A stretch of DNA of 51,212 nt from an uncultured Lachnospiraceae bacterium (GTDB lineage Bacteria > Bacillota > Clostridia > Lachnospirales > Lachnospiraceae), in the NCBI GenBank assembly GCA_910577735.1, contig CAJTOO010000023.1:1-51212 (forward strand), in the 5' to 3' direction. Below are positions 43,651-51,212 of this stretch, one piece after another (the stretch's first letter is position 1; each line of letters begins with the position of its first letter). Position numbers and translations under genes: made by a program. The notes under the pieces were generated by a model. It did not search any database. It was not told the DNA's origin and saw nothing but the letters and a program-made list of their open reading frames with translations.

Positions 43651-44058
43651 ATGTCAACAAAAACAGATACAGAAGTAATCATTGCCGGTAAGGTGTTTAC
43701 ACTGAGCGGTTATGAGAGTGAGGAGTACCTGCAGAAGGTAGCATCCTATATCAACAATAAAGTAGCTGAGTACAACAAAGTTGATAGTTTTAAGAGACAG
43801 TCTCTCGATACACAGAATGTGCTGTTACAGCTTAACATTGCAGATGATTATTTTAAGGCAAAGAAGCAGATCAGCCTCTTGGAGGAAGAGTTGCAGAACA
43901 AAGAGAAGGAAATGTATGATTTAAAGCATGAACTGATTGCTTCTCAGATTAAACTGGAAAATACAGAGAAAAATGTGAAGAATCTTCAGTTGGAAGTAAA
44001 CGAAAGTGCCAAAAAGATAGTCCGCATGGAAACAGAATTGAAAGAACGTAAAAAATAA
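43651..44058 (+). CDS. zapA: cell division protein ZapA
   Basis: ZapA bundles and stabilises FtsZ filaments at mid-cell. The N-terminal globular part (about 1-65) reads TEVIIAGKVFTLSGYESEEY, then VASYINNKVAEYN, as in Firmicute ZapA. The rest is a long coiled coil (about 68-135). A GGAGGGGAG site precedes the ATG. A terminator follows immediately. Confidence 0.9.
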   Translation: MSTKTDTEVIIAGKVFTLSGYESEEYLQKVASYINNKVAEYNKVDSFKRQSLDTQNVLLQLNIADDYFKAKKQISLLEEELQNKEKEMYDLKHELIASQIKLENTEKNVKNLQLEVNESAKKIVRMETELKERKK

Positions 44059-44062
44059 GAAC

Positions 44063-44091
44063 GGGGGGATGCCGTCAGGCATCTCCCCTTT
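44063..44091 (+). terminator. zapA terminator
   Basis: GGGGGGATGCC (44063-44073) and GGCATCTCCCC (44078-44088) form an eleven-pair stem with a four-base loop and a short T-run. Confidence 0.85.
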
Positions 44092-44135
44092 GTTAAAAAG
44101 ATTATCCTGTTTTGAGGGGCATAGGGTGAATGGGA

Positions 44136-46355
44136 ATGCATTTGGACAGAAAAGTGGAACTGCTTTCTCCGGCAGGAAATTACCAGGCTTTTATCGGTGC
44201 GCTTAACGCTGGTGCGGACGCGGTATATCTTGGTGGAGAACGGTTTGGCGCCAGGGCATATGCAGATAATTTCACTACGGAAGAAATCTGCCAGGCTTTA
44301 CATGTGGCGCATTGTATGGGTAAAAAAATATATCTCACAGTCAATACGCTGTTTAAGGAGAATGAGGCTGCCGGGCTTTATAATTATTTATGTCCATTTT
44401 ACGAAGCCGGGCTTGACGCCGTGATTGTGCAGGATTTAGGTGTCTTTCGCCTGATCAGGGAGTGGTTTCCCGGATTGCCTTTGCATGTCAGCACACAGAT
44501 GACGATAACCGGTGCAGGCGGCGCTGCCTTTTTAAAAGAACAGGGAGCGGTGCGCATTGTGCCGGCCAGGGAGATATCTCTGTCGGAAGTGCGTGCCATG
44601 AAGGAAGAGACAGGCATAGAGATTGAGTGCTTTATTCATGGCTCCATGTGTTATTGTTATTCAGGACAGTGCCTTTTCAGCAGTATACTGGGAGGCCGGA
44701 GCGGCAACAGGGGGCGGTGTGCCCAGCCTTGCAGACTCCCTTATCAGATTTATGCAGGGCAGGAGCAGATATTGGGAGAAGGATATCCGCTCAGTCTGAA
44801 AGATATGTGTACCCTGGAGTATATACCGCAGTTGATTGAGGCAGGTATCGATTCCTTTAAGATAGAAGGGCGTATGAAAAAGCCTGAGTATGCAGCCGGC
44901 GTCACGGCCATGTACCGCAAGTATATTGATCTGTATTACCGTCAGGGAGCGGATGGCTGTCGGGTGGAACCAGAGGATCTGGACATGCTCCGGGGATTGT
45001 ATATCCGCAGTGAGATTCAGACGGGATATTATGAGAGGCATAATGGTAAAGAAATGATTACGTTATCGAAACCTGGTTATGCCGGGAGCGATGCGTGTGT
45101 GCTCGAGAAGATTCGTACAGAATATCTTCATGAGCCCCCCAAGATGCCGGTGCGTATATCGGTGGAAGTAAAACCAGGCGCGCCTATCAGGGTGAATGTG
45201 ACTGGAGAACATGGAACAACAGAGCTTTCAGGTGATGTGGTACAGGCAGCAAAAAATGCGCCTCTGCGGGCAGAAGACATCAGAAAGCAGATGACGAAAA
45301 CAGGAAATAACTGTGTAACGGTGTCAGCCTGCGAGATTTGTATGGAGGGTGATGTGTTTGTGCCGGTACGGGCCCTGAATCAGCTGCGCCGCGATGCCAT
45401 AGAAGCCTATGAGAGAGAAGTGATCCGGCAGAACGGTTTATGTGACAAAAGAGCAGTGAAGAATGCTAAAACAGAACAAAGCGAAGGAATTTTTAATCGA
45501 CCAAACAAGTCAACAGCTTTGTCACCGTCCATAGATTGTCTAGTCACGACTTATGAGCAGTTTACGGCTGTAGAAGACTATGGTTGTGAACGGATTTTTA
45601 TAGAAAGTGATCTGTTTATCAAGGAATATGAACGTATCATCAGCCGGGCTTTTGACAGCAAAGCGAAAGGCGGCAGGAATAAAGCAGAGGGCTGTATCTA
45701 TTACCTGGCTCTGCCGCAGATTCTGCGCAAACGCGATGAAAGATATCTGCAATCCCTGACAGAGAAAGTCAGGGAGGCGAAGGGGCTGATCAGGGGATTT
45801 TTGCTCCGCAATCTGGAAGGCCTTTCTTATGTGAGGAACCTGTCACAGGATTACGCGGTGATTCCCGATACCAATCTGTATTGTTTCCATAAGGGAACCC
45901 TGAAATTTTGGAAAGACTATGGAAGGGAATACACCATTCCCTATGAAGTAAATGCCAGAGAGGCTTTCCATCTTGCCGAGGCAGCGCAGGAACTCGACAT
46001 GCGTACTACACTTGTGGCATACGGAAGGATTCCCATGATGGTTACTGCCAACTGTCTGCGAAAGACTGCGGGAAGCTGTCTGCCGCATCAGGATGAGAGA
46101 CGGCAGATTTATCTTAAGGATCGTTACCAGACCGCTTTTCCGGTGATTATAAACTGTGAACACTGCTTTAACACCATATATAATTCGGTACCATACTCTC
46201 TGCATACCAGTCTTAAAGAGGCGAAAAGAGTGGGTGCGGATGTCTGGCGCTATGATTTCGTGATGGAATCAGGGGCTGAATGTGCACAAATCCTTGCCGG
46301 TGAGTTCCCCTTTGCAGGGTATACGACAGGGCATTTGAAAAGGGGCGTCGAGTAA
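44136..46355 (+). CDS. U32-family peptidase/hydroxylase with extended C-terminal region
   Basis: A 739-residue protein of the peptidase U32 family, several of which are now known as prephenate-dependent RNA hydroxylases (TrhP on tRNA, RlhA on 23S rRNA). ELLSPAGNYQAFIGALNAGA starts the U32 barrel. Cys172, Cys179, Cys195 and Cys199 are spaced like the family's Fe-S ligands, with FKIEGRMKKPEY following. The length and the added central region suit the longer RlhA-like form (U32 plus DUF3656). The substrate is inferred, not shown. ATG 44136 is chosen, with AGGGTGA six bases upstream; ATG 44130 directly abuts that site. Confidence 0.87.
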   Translation: MHLDRKVELLSPAGNYQAFIGALNAGADAVYLGGERFGARAYADNFTTEEICQALHVAHCMGKKIYLTVNTLFKENEAAGLYNYLCPFYEAGLDAVIVQDLGVFRLIREWFPGLPLHVSTQMTITGAGGAAFLKEQGAVRIVPAREISLSEVRAMKEETGIEIECFIHGSMCYCYSGQCLFSSILGGRSGNRGRCAQPCRLPYQIYAGQEQILGEGYPLSLKDMCTLEYIPQLIEAGIDSFKIEGRMKKPEYAAGVTAMYRKYIDLYYRQGADGCRVEPEDLDMLRGLYIRSEIQTGYYERHNGKEMITLSKPGYAGSDACVLEKIRTEYLHEPPKMPVRISVEVKPGAPIRVNVTGEHGTTELSGDVVQAAKNAPLRAEDIRKQMTKTGNNCVTVSACEICMEGDVFVPVRALNQLRRDAIEAYEREVIRQNGLCDKRAVKNAKTEQSEGIFNRPNKSTALSPSIDCLVTTYEQFTAVEDYGCERIFIESDLFIKEYERIISRAFDSKAKGGRNKAEGCIYYLALPQILRKRDERYLQSLTEKVREAKGLIRGFLLRNLEGLSYVRNLSQDYAVIPDTNLYCFHKGTLKFWKDYGREYTIPYEVNAREAFHLAEAAQELDMRTTLVAYGRIPMMVTANCLRKTAGSCLPHQDERRQIYLKDRYQTAFPVIINCEHCFNTIYNSVPYSLHTSLKEAKRVGADVWRYDFVMESGAECAQILAGEFPFAGYTTGHLKRGVE

Positions 46356-46360
46356 GTTTT

Positions 46361-47743
46361 ATGGAATTATACATCACAGAACTTTCTAAATATATCATCA
46401 CATTGTTTATTGCTCTTTACACGCTGGAATGTTTCCTGGTATTTCGTTTTCAGGAGGAGGAGCGGCGAAAGGGCATCTATATCCGCCAGAATTTCCTGAT
46501 GTTTCTGGTGCATTTTTCGTGCTTTCTGGTAATCTGCTTCGAGACGGGCAAGGTAGAATATCTGCTTTTTTATATCTTACAGCAGATACTCTTATTTGCC
46601 ACGATTATGTTGTTCCGCATGATTTATCCAAAAGGAAACAGACTGATCATCAATAATATGTGTATGCTTTTGAGCATAGGCTTTGTGATCTTGTCACGGC
46701 TTTCCTATGAACGGGCAATCAAGCAGTTTTTTATCGTTACAGTTTCTCTCATCATGAGCATGATAATTCCATACTTTATCCATAAGCTCAAGTTTTTAAA
46801 GAGCCTGACCTGGGTTTATGCCGGGGTGGGTATTGTGGCATTGGGTATTGTGCTTATTCTGGGGTCTGTCACTTACGGATCGAAGATTTCTTATTCTGTG
46901 GGCGGGGTTACCTTCCAGCCGTCGGAGTTTGTGAAAATCATTTTTGTATTCTTCCTGGCCAGTGCCCTCAGTGAATCCCAGGATTTCCTGAGAGTTGCGG
47001 TGACGGCGGTGTTGGCAGGCGCCCATGTGCTGATATTGGTGGCATCCAAGGACCTTGGCAGTGCACTTATTTTCTTTATCGTCTATGTGATGATGGTGTT
47101 TATCGCCACAGGTCAGTGGGTCTACTTGTTTGCGGGCGCCGCGGGCGGCAGTGCGGCGGCAGTGGCAGCCTATCATTTGTTCAGTCATGTGCAGGTGCGC
47201 GTGCAGGCCTGGCGCGATCCTTTCAGCTGTATCGATGCAGCCGGTTTCCAGATTACCCAGTCACTCTTTGGCATCAGCAGCGGCGGCTGGTTCGGGCTTG
47301 GACTTTTTCGGGGAAATCCCACGGCAATTCCCTTAGTGGAGGCAGATTTTGTGTTCTCTGCTGTGGCGGAAGAACTGGGAATTATCTTTTCCATGTGTTT
47401 GATCTTGATCTGCCTGAGCTGTTTTATCATGTTTATGAATATTTCCATTAAGTTACAGAACGGCTTTTACCGGCTGATTGCTTTTGGTTTGGGAATCACC
47501 TATATTTTTCAGGTATTTCTGACCATCGGCGGGGGAACCAAGTTCATTCCCATGACCGGTGTGACACTGCCCTTTATCAGTTATGGAGGCAGTTCCATAT
47601 TGACCACGCTGATCATGTTCTTTATTATAGAGGGATTGTATATCATCAGGCAGGACGAGGGAGAAAGACGTGCCAAAAAGAAGAGAAGACGAAGAAAGAT
47701 TAAAAATGAGACAGAAAGATATGAAGAGGATGAAGAGGAATAA
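46361..47743 (+). CDS. FtsW/RodA/SpoVE-family glycan polymerase
   Basis: A SEDS-family peptidoglycan glycosyltransferase with about ten membrane helices. Family motifs visible include VTFQPSEFVKI with the conserved Glu, KDLGSALIFF, and the C-terminal FIPMTGVTLPFISYGGSS. The 460 residues are longer than usual because of a charged tail (from about 430, KKKRRRRKIKN...EDEEE). It overlaps the next gene, a PBP, by 74 bases. SEDS proteins work as pairs with a class B PBP, so the two form one synthase for division, elongation or spore cortex; I cannot say which. Confidence 0.9.
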   Translation: MELYITELSKYIITLFIALYTLECFLVFRFQEEERRKGIYIRQNFLMFLVHFSCFLVICFETGKVEYLLFYILQQILLFATIMLFRMIYPKGNRLIINNMCMLLSIGFVILSRLSYERAIKQFFIVTVSLIMSMIIPYFIHKLKFLKSLTWVYAGVGIVALGIVLILGSVTYGSKISYSVGGVTFQPSEFVKIIFVFFLASALSESQDFLRVAVTAVLAGAHVLILVASKDLGSALIFFIVYVMMVFIATGQWVYLFAGAAGGSAAAVAAYHLFSHVQVRVQAWRDPFSCIDAAGFQITQSLFGISSGGWFGLGLFRGNPTAIPLVEADFVFSAVAEELGIIFSMCLILICLSCFIMFMNISIKLQNGFYRLIAFGLGITYIFQVFLTIGGGTKFIPMTGVTLPFISYGGSSILTTLIMFFIIEGLYIIRQDEGERRAKKKRRRRKIKNETERYEEDEEE

Positions 47744-49133
47744 GCAGATTCTCGCTGTCACATATCTCTTTGTTGCGGTATTTCTGGGGATGATGGGATA
47801 TACCTGTCATTATGCGGTCACCCATCAGCAGGAACTGATGAATAACAGCTATAACAGCAGGCAGGAAATCCTGGTGGCGCAGAATACCAGAGGGATGATT
47901 TATGCAGAAGGCAGACAGGTGCTGGCAAAGACACAGACCGATGAGGAAGGTAAGGAAACCAGAGTATATCCTTATGAAAATATGTTTTCCCATGTGGTGG
48001 GATATGCTTCTAATGGCCGATACGGGATTGAGGCGTCTGCCAATTATTATCTGATCAACTCTAATGCCAAGTTATCTGAGAAAGTGGCCAATGATGTGGC
48101 CGGCCTGAAATATCCGGGGGATAATGTGGTAACCACCCTGAATGTGGATTTACAGCAGATTGCCTATGACTCCCTGGGGCTCTATAAAGGAGCGGTCATT
48201 GTGTCGGATCCGTCTACAGGAAGGATTCTGGCCCTGGTTTCGAAACCGGATTTTGATCCAAACGAGATAGAAGTAATTTGGGATGACCTTCTTGCGGACA
48301 AGGAGAGCGGCGTGCTTTTAAACCGTGTCACCCAAGGGTTGTATCCGCCGGGATCCACCTTTAAGATTGTGACGGCCCTTGCCTATATACGGGAAAATCC
48401 TGACTCATATAGCCAATACACGTATCAGTGTAATGGCCGGTTTACCCATGGAGAGGAGACCATAAACTGTTATCATGGAACGGTCCACGGACAGGAAGAC
48501 TTTGCTAAATCCTTTGCCAAGTCCTGTAATGCTTCTTTTGCGAACATTGGCATGCAGCTTGACCGCAACAGATTTGCGGATACCTTAGAAGGGCTTTTGT
48601 TTAACCAGGAACTGAAGGTTGGGTTTGCTTATAATCAGAGTAAACTGGTGGTTGACGCAAACACAGAAGATGCGGATATGATGCAGGCGTCCATCGGCCA
48701 GGGAACGACGGCGGTCACACCGCTGCAGATGAATATGCTTACCTGTGCCATTGCCAATGATGGTATGTTGATGAAACCGTATCTGGTGGATCATGTGGAG
48801 ACCCACGAGGGGAATGTGATCAAACAGTTTGAGGCTGCTTCTTATAAACGCATGATGAGCGAAGAAGAAGCCCAAATTATGAAAGAGCTGATGCAGGAAG
48901 TGGTGAAAAGCGGTACGGGGACTAAGCTTGCGGACGCATCTTACACGGCGGCGGGAAAGACGGGGTCCGCAGAGTATAATAGCGTCAAGACAGATTCCCA
49001 TGCCTGGTTTACGGGATTTGCGCCGGTGGAGGATCCGGAACTTTGTGTGACCGTCATCATAGAGGGCGCCGGTTCCGGCGGTGACTATGCGGTGCCCATT
49101 GCCAGACGGATATTTGACGCTTATTTTGAATAA
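47670..49133 (+). CDS. class B penicillin-binding transpeptidase (PBP2-like)
   Basis: A 487-residue transpeptidase that cross-links peptidoglycan outside the membrane. One anchor helix lies at about 28-46. The catalytic motifs are GLYPPGSTFK (Ser-x-x-Lys), KSCNASF (Ser-x-Asn) and AAGKTGSAEYN (Lys-Thr-Gly). It lacks the long N-terminal pedestal of other class B PBPs and resembles the short PbpA type found beside FtsW/RodA genes in Clostridia. GTG 47670 has AGGGAG six bases upstream and gives a 74-base overlap with the SEDS gene; ATG 47706 is another possible start. Confidence 0.9.
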   Translation: MPKRREDEERLKMRQKDMKRMKRNKQILAVTYLFVAVFLGMMGYTCHYAVTHQQELMNNSYNSRQEILVAQNTRGMIYAEGRQVLAKTQTDEEGKETRVYPYENMFSHVVGYASNGRYGIEASANYYLINSNAKLSEKVANDVAGLKYPGDNVVTTLNVDLQQIAYDSLGLYKGAVIVSDPSTGRILALVSKPDFDPNEIEVIWDDLLADKESGVLLNRVTQGLYPPGSTFKIVTALAYIRENPDSYSQYTYQCNGRFTHGEETINCYHGTVHGQEDFAKSFAKSCNASFANIGMQLDRNRFADTLEGLLFNQELKVGFAYNQSKLVVDANTEDADMMQASIGQGTTAVTPLQMNMLTCAIANDGMLMKPYLVDHVETHEGNVIKQFEAASYKRMMSEEEAQIMKELMQEVVKSGTGTKLADASYTAAGKTGSAEYNSVKTDSHAWFTGFAPVEDPELCVTVIIEGAGSGGDYAVPIARRIFDAYFE

Positions 49134-49156
49134 AAGTGAAAACGGATTTGGAATTG

Positions 49157-49185
49157 AGGCATCCACCTTGAGAGTGGGTGCCTTT
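49157..49185 (+). terminator. terminator after the PBP gene
   Basis: AGGCATCCAC (49157-49166) and GTGGGTGCCT (49174-49183) form a ten-pair stem with one G-T pair and a short T-run. Confidence 0.7.
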
Positions 49186-49240
49186 CCTGGTTATTAAGTC
49201 CTTAAAATGAATGGTGTAACTATCTTTTTGTACATCTTGG

Positions 49241-49523
49241 TCAAAGGAGGCCTTTTGGGAAGCAGAACAGGAACGGCTCTTGTCTTATCAGGACTTTTTA
49301 TGGATACAGTTGAAAATAACCCCAAAAAGGTGGTGGGGGTGTGTCAGGCGCTTGTTTTGCTGGCATTATGGATATATTACTGATTACCGTATTTTGTGGA
49401 GCCGTGTCGGCGGGGCTGCATTGGCAGCTGTCACAACTGGTGATACAGTTTCTGTTTCCCCTTTGTGTGACAGCCTGTATCTGCTTTGGCATACTGTGCA
49501 GCAGACACTGGGTTTTACCCTGA
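49241..49523 (+). pseudogene. remnant of an ABC-system membrane protein gene
   Basis: In one frame 49247-49330 reads EAFWEAEQERLLSYQDFLWI with no start codon before it. The reading then continues in another frame as a hydrophobic stretch (about 49365-49515: LLITVFCGAVSAGLHW, then LVIQFLFPLCVTACICFG) and stops at 49523. This looks like the 3' part of a membrane protein of the kind found before small ABC operons, shortened and frameshifted. The match is by eye. Confidence 0.5.
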
Positions 49524-49803
49524 GTTTACAGTACAGGATTATCTGCTGTATATTGGGGCGCTGAAAGGGATTCGTCCGGCAGTTGCAAGGAAACGGGTGA
49601 AAGAATTGATTGTAAAAGTGGGGCTTACGAAAGAGGCGGCAACAAAAATGAAAAAATTATCCGGCGGCATGAAGCGCAGGGCCGGCATAGCGCAGGCCAT
49701 GCTCAATGACCCTGGAATCCTGATATTGGATGAGCCGGCAGCAGGTCTTGATCCCAATGAAAGGATTCGCTTCCGAAATCTGATCAGTTATAAAAATTCA
49801 TAA
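49486..49803 (+). pseudogene. ABC ATPase fragment lacking Walker A and C-terminus
   Basis: The open stretch keeps FYPEFTVQDYLLYIGALKG, the signature LSGGMKRRAGIAQAML and Walker B ILILDEPAAGLDPNERIR. There is no Walker A or Q-loop region before it, and the sequence ends a few residues after the D-loop with no switch His. Such a piece cannot hydrolyse ATP. It is joined head-on to the membrane-protein remnant, so an internal deletion removed the sequence between them. The break at about 49790 coincides with a change to AT-rich sequence and the start of accessory DNA. Confidence 0.8.
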
Positions 49804-49811
49804 AAGATTTG

Positions 49812-49840
49812 TTGCTTTAACCGATATAAAATAATAAAAT
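49812..49840 (+). promoter_or_regulatory. candidate promoter of the antitoxin-GNAT pair
   Basis: TTGCTT (49812-49817), 17 bases and TAAAAT (49835-49840) stand 60 bases before the small gene at 49900. Confidence 0.5.
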
Positions 49841-49899
49841 AGAGATAGAAAAGTATGAATTGAAACAGAAGAACCATACTAACAAAGGAGGTGTTTATC

Positions 49900-50106
49900 A
49901 TGGCAACTTCAAGTATCACAAAGAATTTTGTCATTTCCGGCAAGGAACAGGTGGAGATGTTTGTCAATGCGATTGAAGAATCTGCCAAGAACCGTCCTGT
50001 TCATATACCTGTGGCTGCAAGAGAGATAAAAGGAGAGTCCGAATTGAGGGAAATGATGCGGCTGCGGAAGATGAAAATAAAGGAGAAAGAAAATGCCGGA
50101 AAATGA
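49900..50106 (+). CDS. small protein, probable antitoxin of a GNAT toxin pair
   Basis: A 68-residue protein. The N-terminal part (TSSITKNFVISGKEQVEMFV) resembles the strand-helix start of small antitoxin DNA-binding proteins, and the C-terminus is very basic. ATG 49900 is preferred, with GGAGGTG seven bases upstream. An acetyltransferase-like gene starts inside its 3' end (50092), the usual layout of a type II toxin-antitoxin operon with a GNAT toxin. No family has been confirmed. Confidence 0.55.
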   Translation: MATSSITKNFVISGKEQVEMFVNAIEESAKNRPVHIPVAAREIKGESELREMMRLRKMKIKEKENAGK

Positions 50107-50706
50107 TAAGTTTTTTCGGTCAATATCCGTGAGTATTTGGCATTGGGGAATGATGAAGAAGCCGGAGAGCCAGCACTGGTTGAGTTGCTTTCCGACTTTT
50201 CCAGTCCGAAGAATAAGGACGTGGAGCGGTTTTTGAAAAAGAGTGCCATAGAGTTTACAAAAAAGAACCAGTCCGTTACATATCTTGTAGTTTCAGCAGA
50301 GGATGTTAGATTACTTGGATATTTTACCCTTGCATTAAAACCGTTGACGGTAAGGGGTGAGACAGTGAGCAATACCATGAAAAGAAAGCTGCTGCGAATC
50401 AGAGAGTTGGATGAAAAAACGGATACCTATACCATGTCGGCATATCTGATTGCACAACTTGGGAAAAACTTCTTGGAGAGTGGCGGAACAGAAATCATCG
50501 GGGCAGAACTTCTTAAACTTGCGTGGGATAAAATTAATGAGATACAGTATCTGGGCGGAGGCATGGTAACATTCTTGGAAGCGGAAAATGAGGAAAAGCT
50601 GTTATCCTTTTACCGTGTTAACCGTTTTTCACAGTTCGACACTAGGCAAACCATATCAGATACGGACGAATCGCACGAGCTGATACAGCTTTTGAGATTG
50701 CTCTGA
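50092..50706 (+). pseudogene. GNAT-type acetyltransferase gene with frameshift at a T6 run
   Basis: The best start is ATG 50092, six bases after AAGGAG (50080-50085). That frame reads MPENDKFF and then leaves the protein. After the six T residues at 50111-50116 the other frame reads SVNIREYLALGNDEEAGEP and stays open to 50706. One extra T, or a minus-one slip on TTT TTT, would join them. The long part has YLVVSAEDVRLLGYFTLALK and YTMSAYLIAQLGKNF, typical of GNAT acetyltransferases, with the acetyl-CoA loop region about 95-120. The alternative start TTG 50137 (189 residues) has no ribosome binding site. If intact in other strains, it may be the toxin partner of the gene at 49900. Confidence 0.65.
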
Positions 50707-50734
50707 CATAATGGTGGTATGCTTAGTTAAAGCG

Positions 50735-50764
50735 CGATTTGTCGATTTGTCGAATGTCGAATTG
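50735..50764. repeat. short tandem repeats CGATTTGT/CGAATGT
   Basis: CGATTTGT (50735-50742 and 50743-50750), CGAATGT (50751-50757) and CGAATTG (50758-50764) are head-to-tail. Confidence 0.75.
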
Positions 50765-50765
50765 A

Positions 50766-50826
50766 GTGGGGTAAATTCCTCACAGGTGGGGTAAAAGGGG
50801 CAAACATTTTCACCCCGGGGTAAAAG
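50766..50826. repeat. GTGGGGTAAA repeats and a GC palindrome
   Basis: GTGGGGTAAA occurs at 50766 and 50786 (20-base step), and GGGGTAAA again at 50817. The last copy is half of the palindrome ACCCCGGGGT (50812-50821) flanked by TTTTC and AAAAG. Iteron-like spacing and a palindrome next to mobile DNA suit a replication or transfer origin, but there is no initiator gene nearby to support it. Confidence 0.6.
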
Positions 50827-51158
50827 TCATCATAATCTAACAGCGGTACGGGCGGCGATTTCCAATTGATGCCATAGGATTTTTGGTACGAACAGGCAAA
50901 AGTATTGAAGAATGGCTTAAAATCAAGGCTTTTTAAGCGTAGAGGGGTTCACCGGAGCGGTTGGTGGGACTCTCTTTTTGCGTTTTTGATGCCGCTGATA
51001 ATATGGCGATTGGGGAGAAAATCGTACTATCAGGCAAAAGTCGGTAGTTTCCGTGATAGTATGGAGTTTCGCCTGTTTGTAGAAAAATGCTGTTGAAATA
51101 TGAGGGATATTGTCATATTTTGTAAGTACAGGCTGCAAATTTTGCTACATACATAAGG

Positions 51159-51212
51159 TGTTGTCCTGCAAATTAGATGCACCAGCTCCATGCAGATTAG
51201 ATGCGCCTGATT
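51159..51212 (+). mobile_element. possible left end of an IS21-like insertion sequence
   Basis: TGTTGTCC (51159-51166) is followed by TGCAAATTAGATGCACC (51167-51183) and TGCAGATTAGATGCGCC (51191-51207), which are 24 bases apart and differ at two positions. Repeated binding sites behind a TG end are typical of IS21-family termini. The window stops before any transposase gene, so the family is a guess. Confidence 0.35.

Larger units (their letters stand above)
50707..51158. other. accessory DNA without a convincing gene
   Basis: About 450 bases hold the two short repeat clusters listed below and no reading frame I can defend. A protein-like stretch without a start runs 50841-50936 (IDAIGFLVRTGKSIEEWLKI near its end) and another, DAADNMAIGEKIVLSGKSR, ends near 51045. 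They may be scraps of mobile-element genes. Confidence 0.5.

Noticed and set aside
50905..51096. 63-residue open frame near the window end
   Set aside because: No ribosome binding site, odd composition, and another frame in the same place looks more protein-like.

Overview
The window looks like a chromosomal segment of a low-to-mid GC, spore-forming Firmicute of the class Clostridia, most likely a Lachnospiraceae-type gut anaerobe. The reasons are strong AGGAGG-type ribosome binding sites with several TTG/GTG starts, a Phe T-box riboswitch, SpoIID/LytB and FtsW/PBP2 genes, a ZapA-U32 peptidase pair, a cytoplasmic BMP-domain protein and a Cys/Gly-rich YjcZ-like small protein. This placement rests on gene content only.

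Layout. 1-3.2 kb: two translationally coupled surface lipoproteins (a BMP-family binding protein and a DUF5722 protein with glycosidase-like catalytic residues). 3.25-3.5 kb: a structured RNA with its own promoter and terminator, probably 6S RNA. 3.7-6.8 kb: SpoIID/LytB and YihY membrane proteins. 6.7-10.8 kb: promoter, Phe T-box, an unusual palindromic element, then pheS-pheT. 10.9-15.2 kb: M18 aminopeptidase, queA and a membrane sulfatase-fold enzyme. 15.2-19.9 kb: a two-component system and an FtsX-type ABC exporter, a typical antimicrobial-peptide sensing and detoxification module. 20-21.9 kb: MarR regulator and MATE pump under a double-operator promoter. 22-24.4 kb: PilZ protein, VanZ-like protein and a lipoprotein. 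24.4-26.8 kb (minus): aroA and tyrA. 27.1-35.4 kb: an EF-G paralogue, the cytoplasmic BMP protein with a coupled phosphoesterase, a P-loop kinase (minus) and leuS. 35.5-36.5 kb: five 37-bp tandem repeats leading into a PHP histidinol-phosphatase.

36.5-39.4 kb is a visibly AT-rich island. A winged-helix-like gene faces a compact operon of two membrane proteins and one soluble protein that I cannot assign to any family. This is the best candidate in the window for an undescribed system. 39.4-40.7 kb (minus): two small proteins sharing a YSTPEE motif and a Cys/Gly-rich protein with a duplicated hydrophobic segment. 40.8-49.1 kb is housekeeping: NusG-domain-II protein, Gx transporter, ruvAB, zapA, U32 peptidase, ftsW/rodA-type and PBP2-type genes.

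49.1-51.2 kb is a decayed, mobile-element-rich end: remnants of an ABC system cut off on both sides, a probable antitoxin/GNAT pair whose second gene is frameshifted at a six-T run, clusters of short direct repeats, and at the very edge repeated sequences that look like the terminus of an IS21-type insertion sequence. No tRNA or rRNA gene and no CRISPR array was seen.
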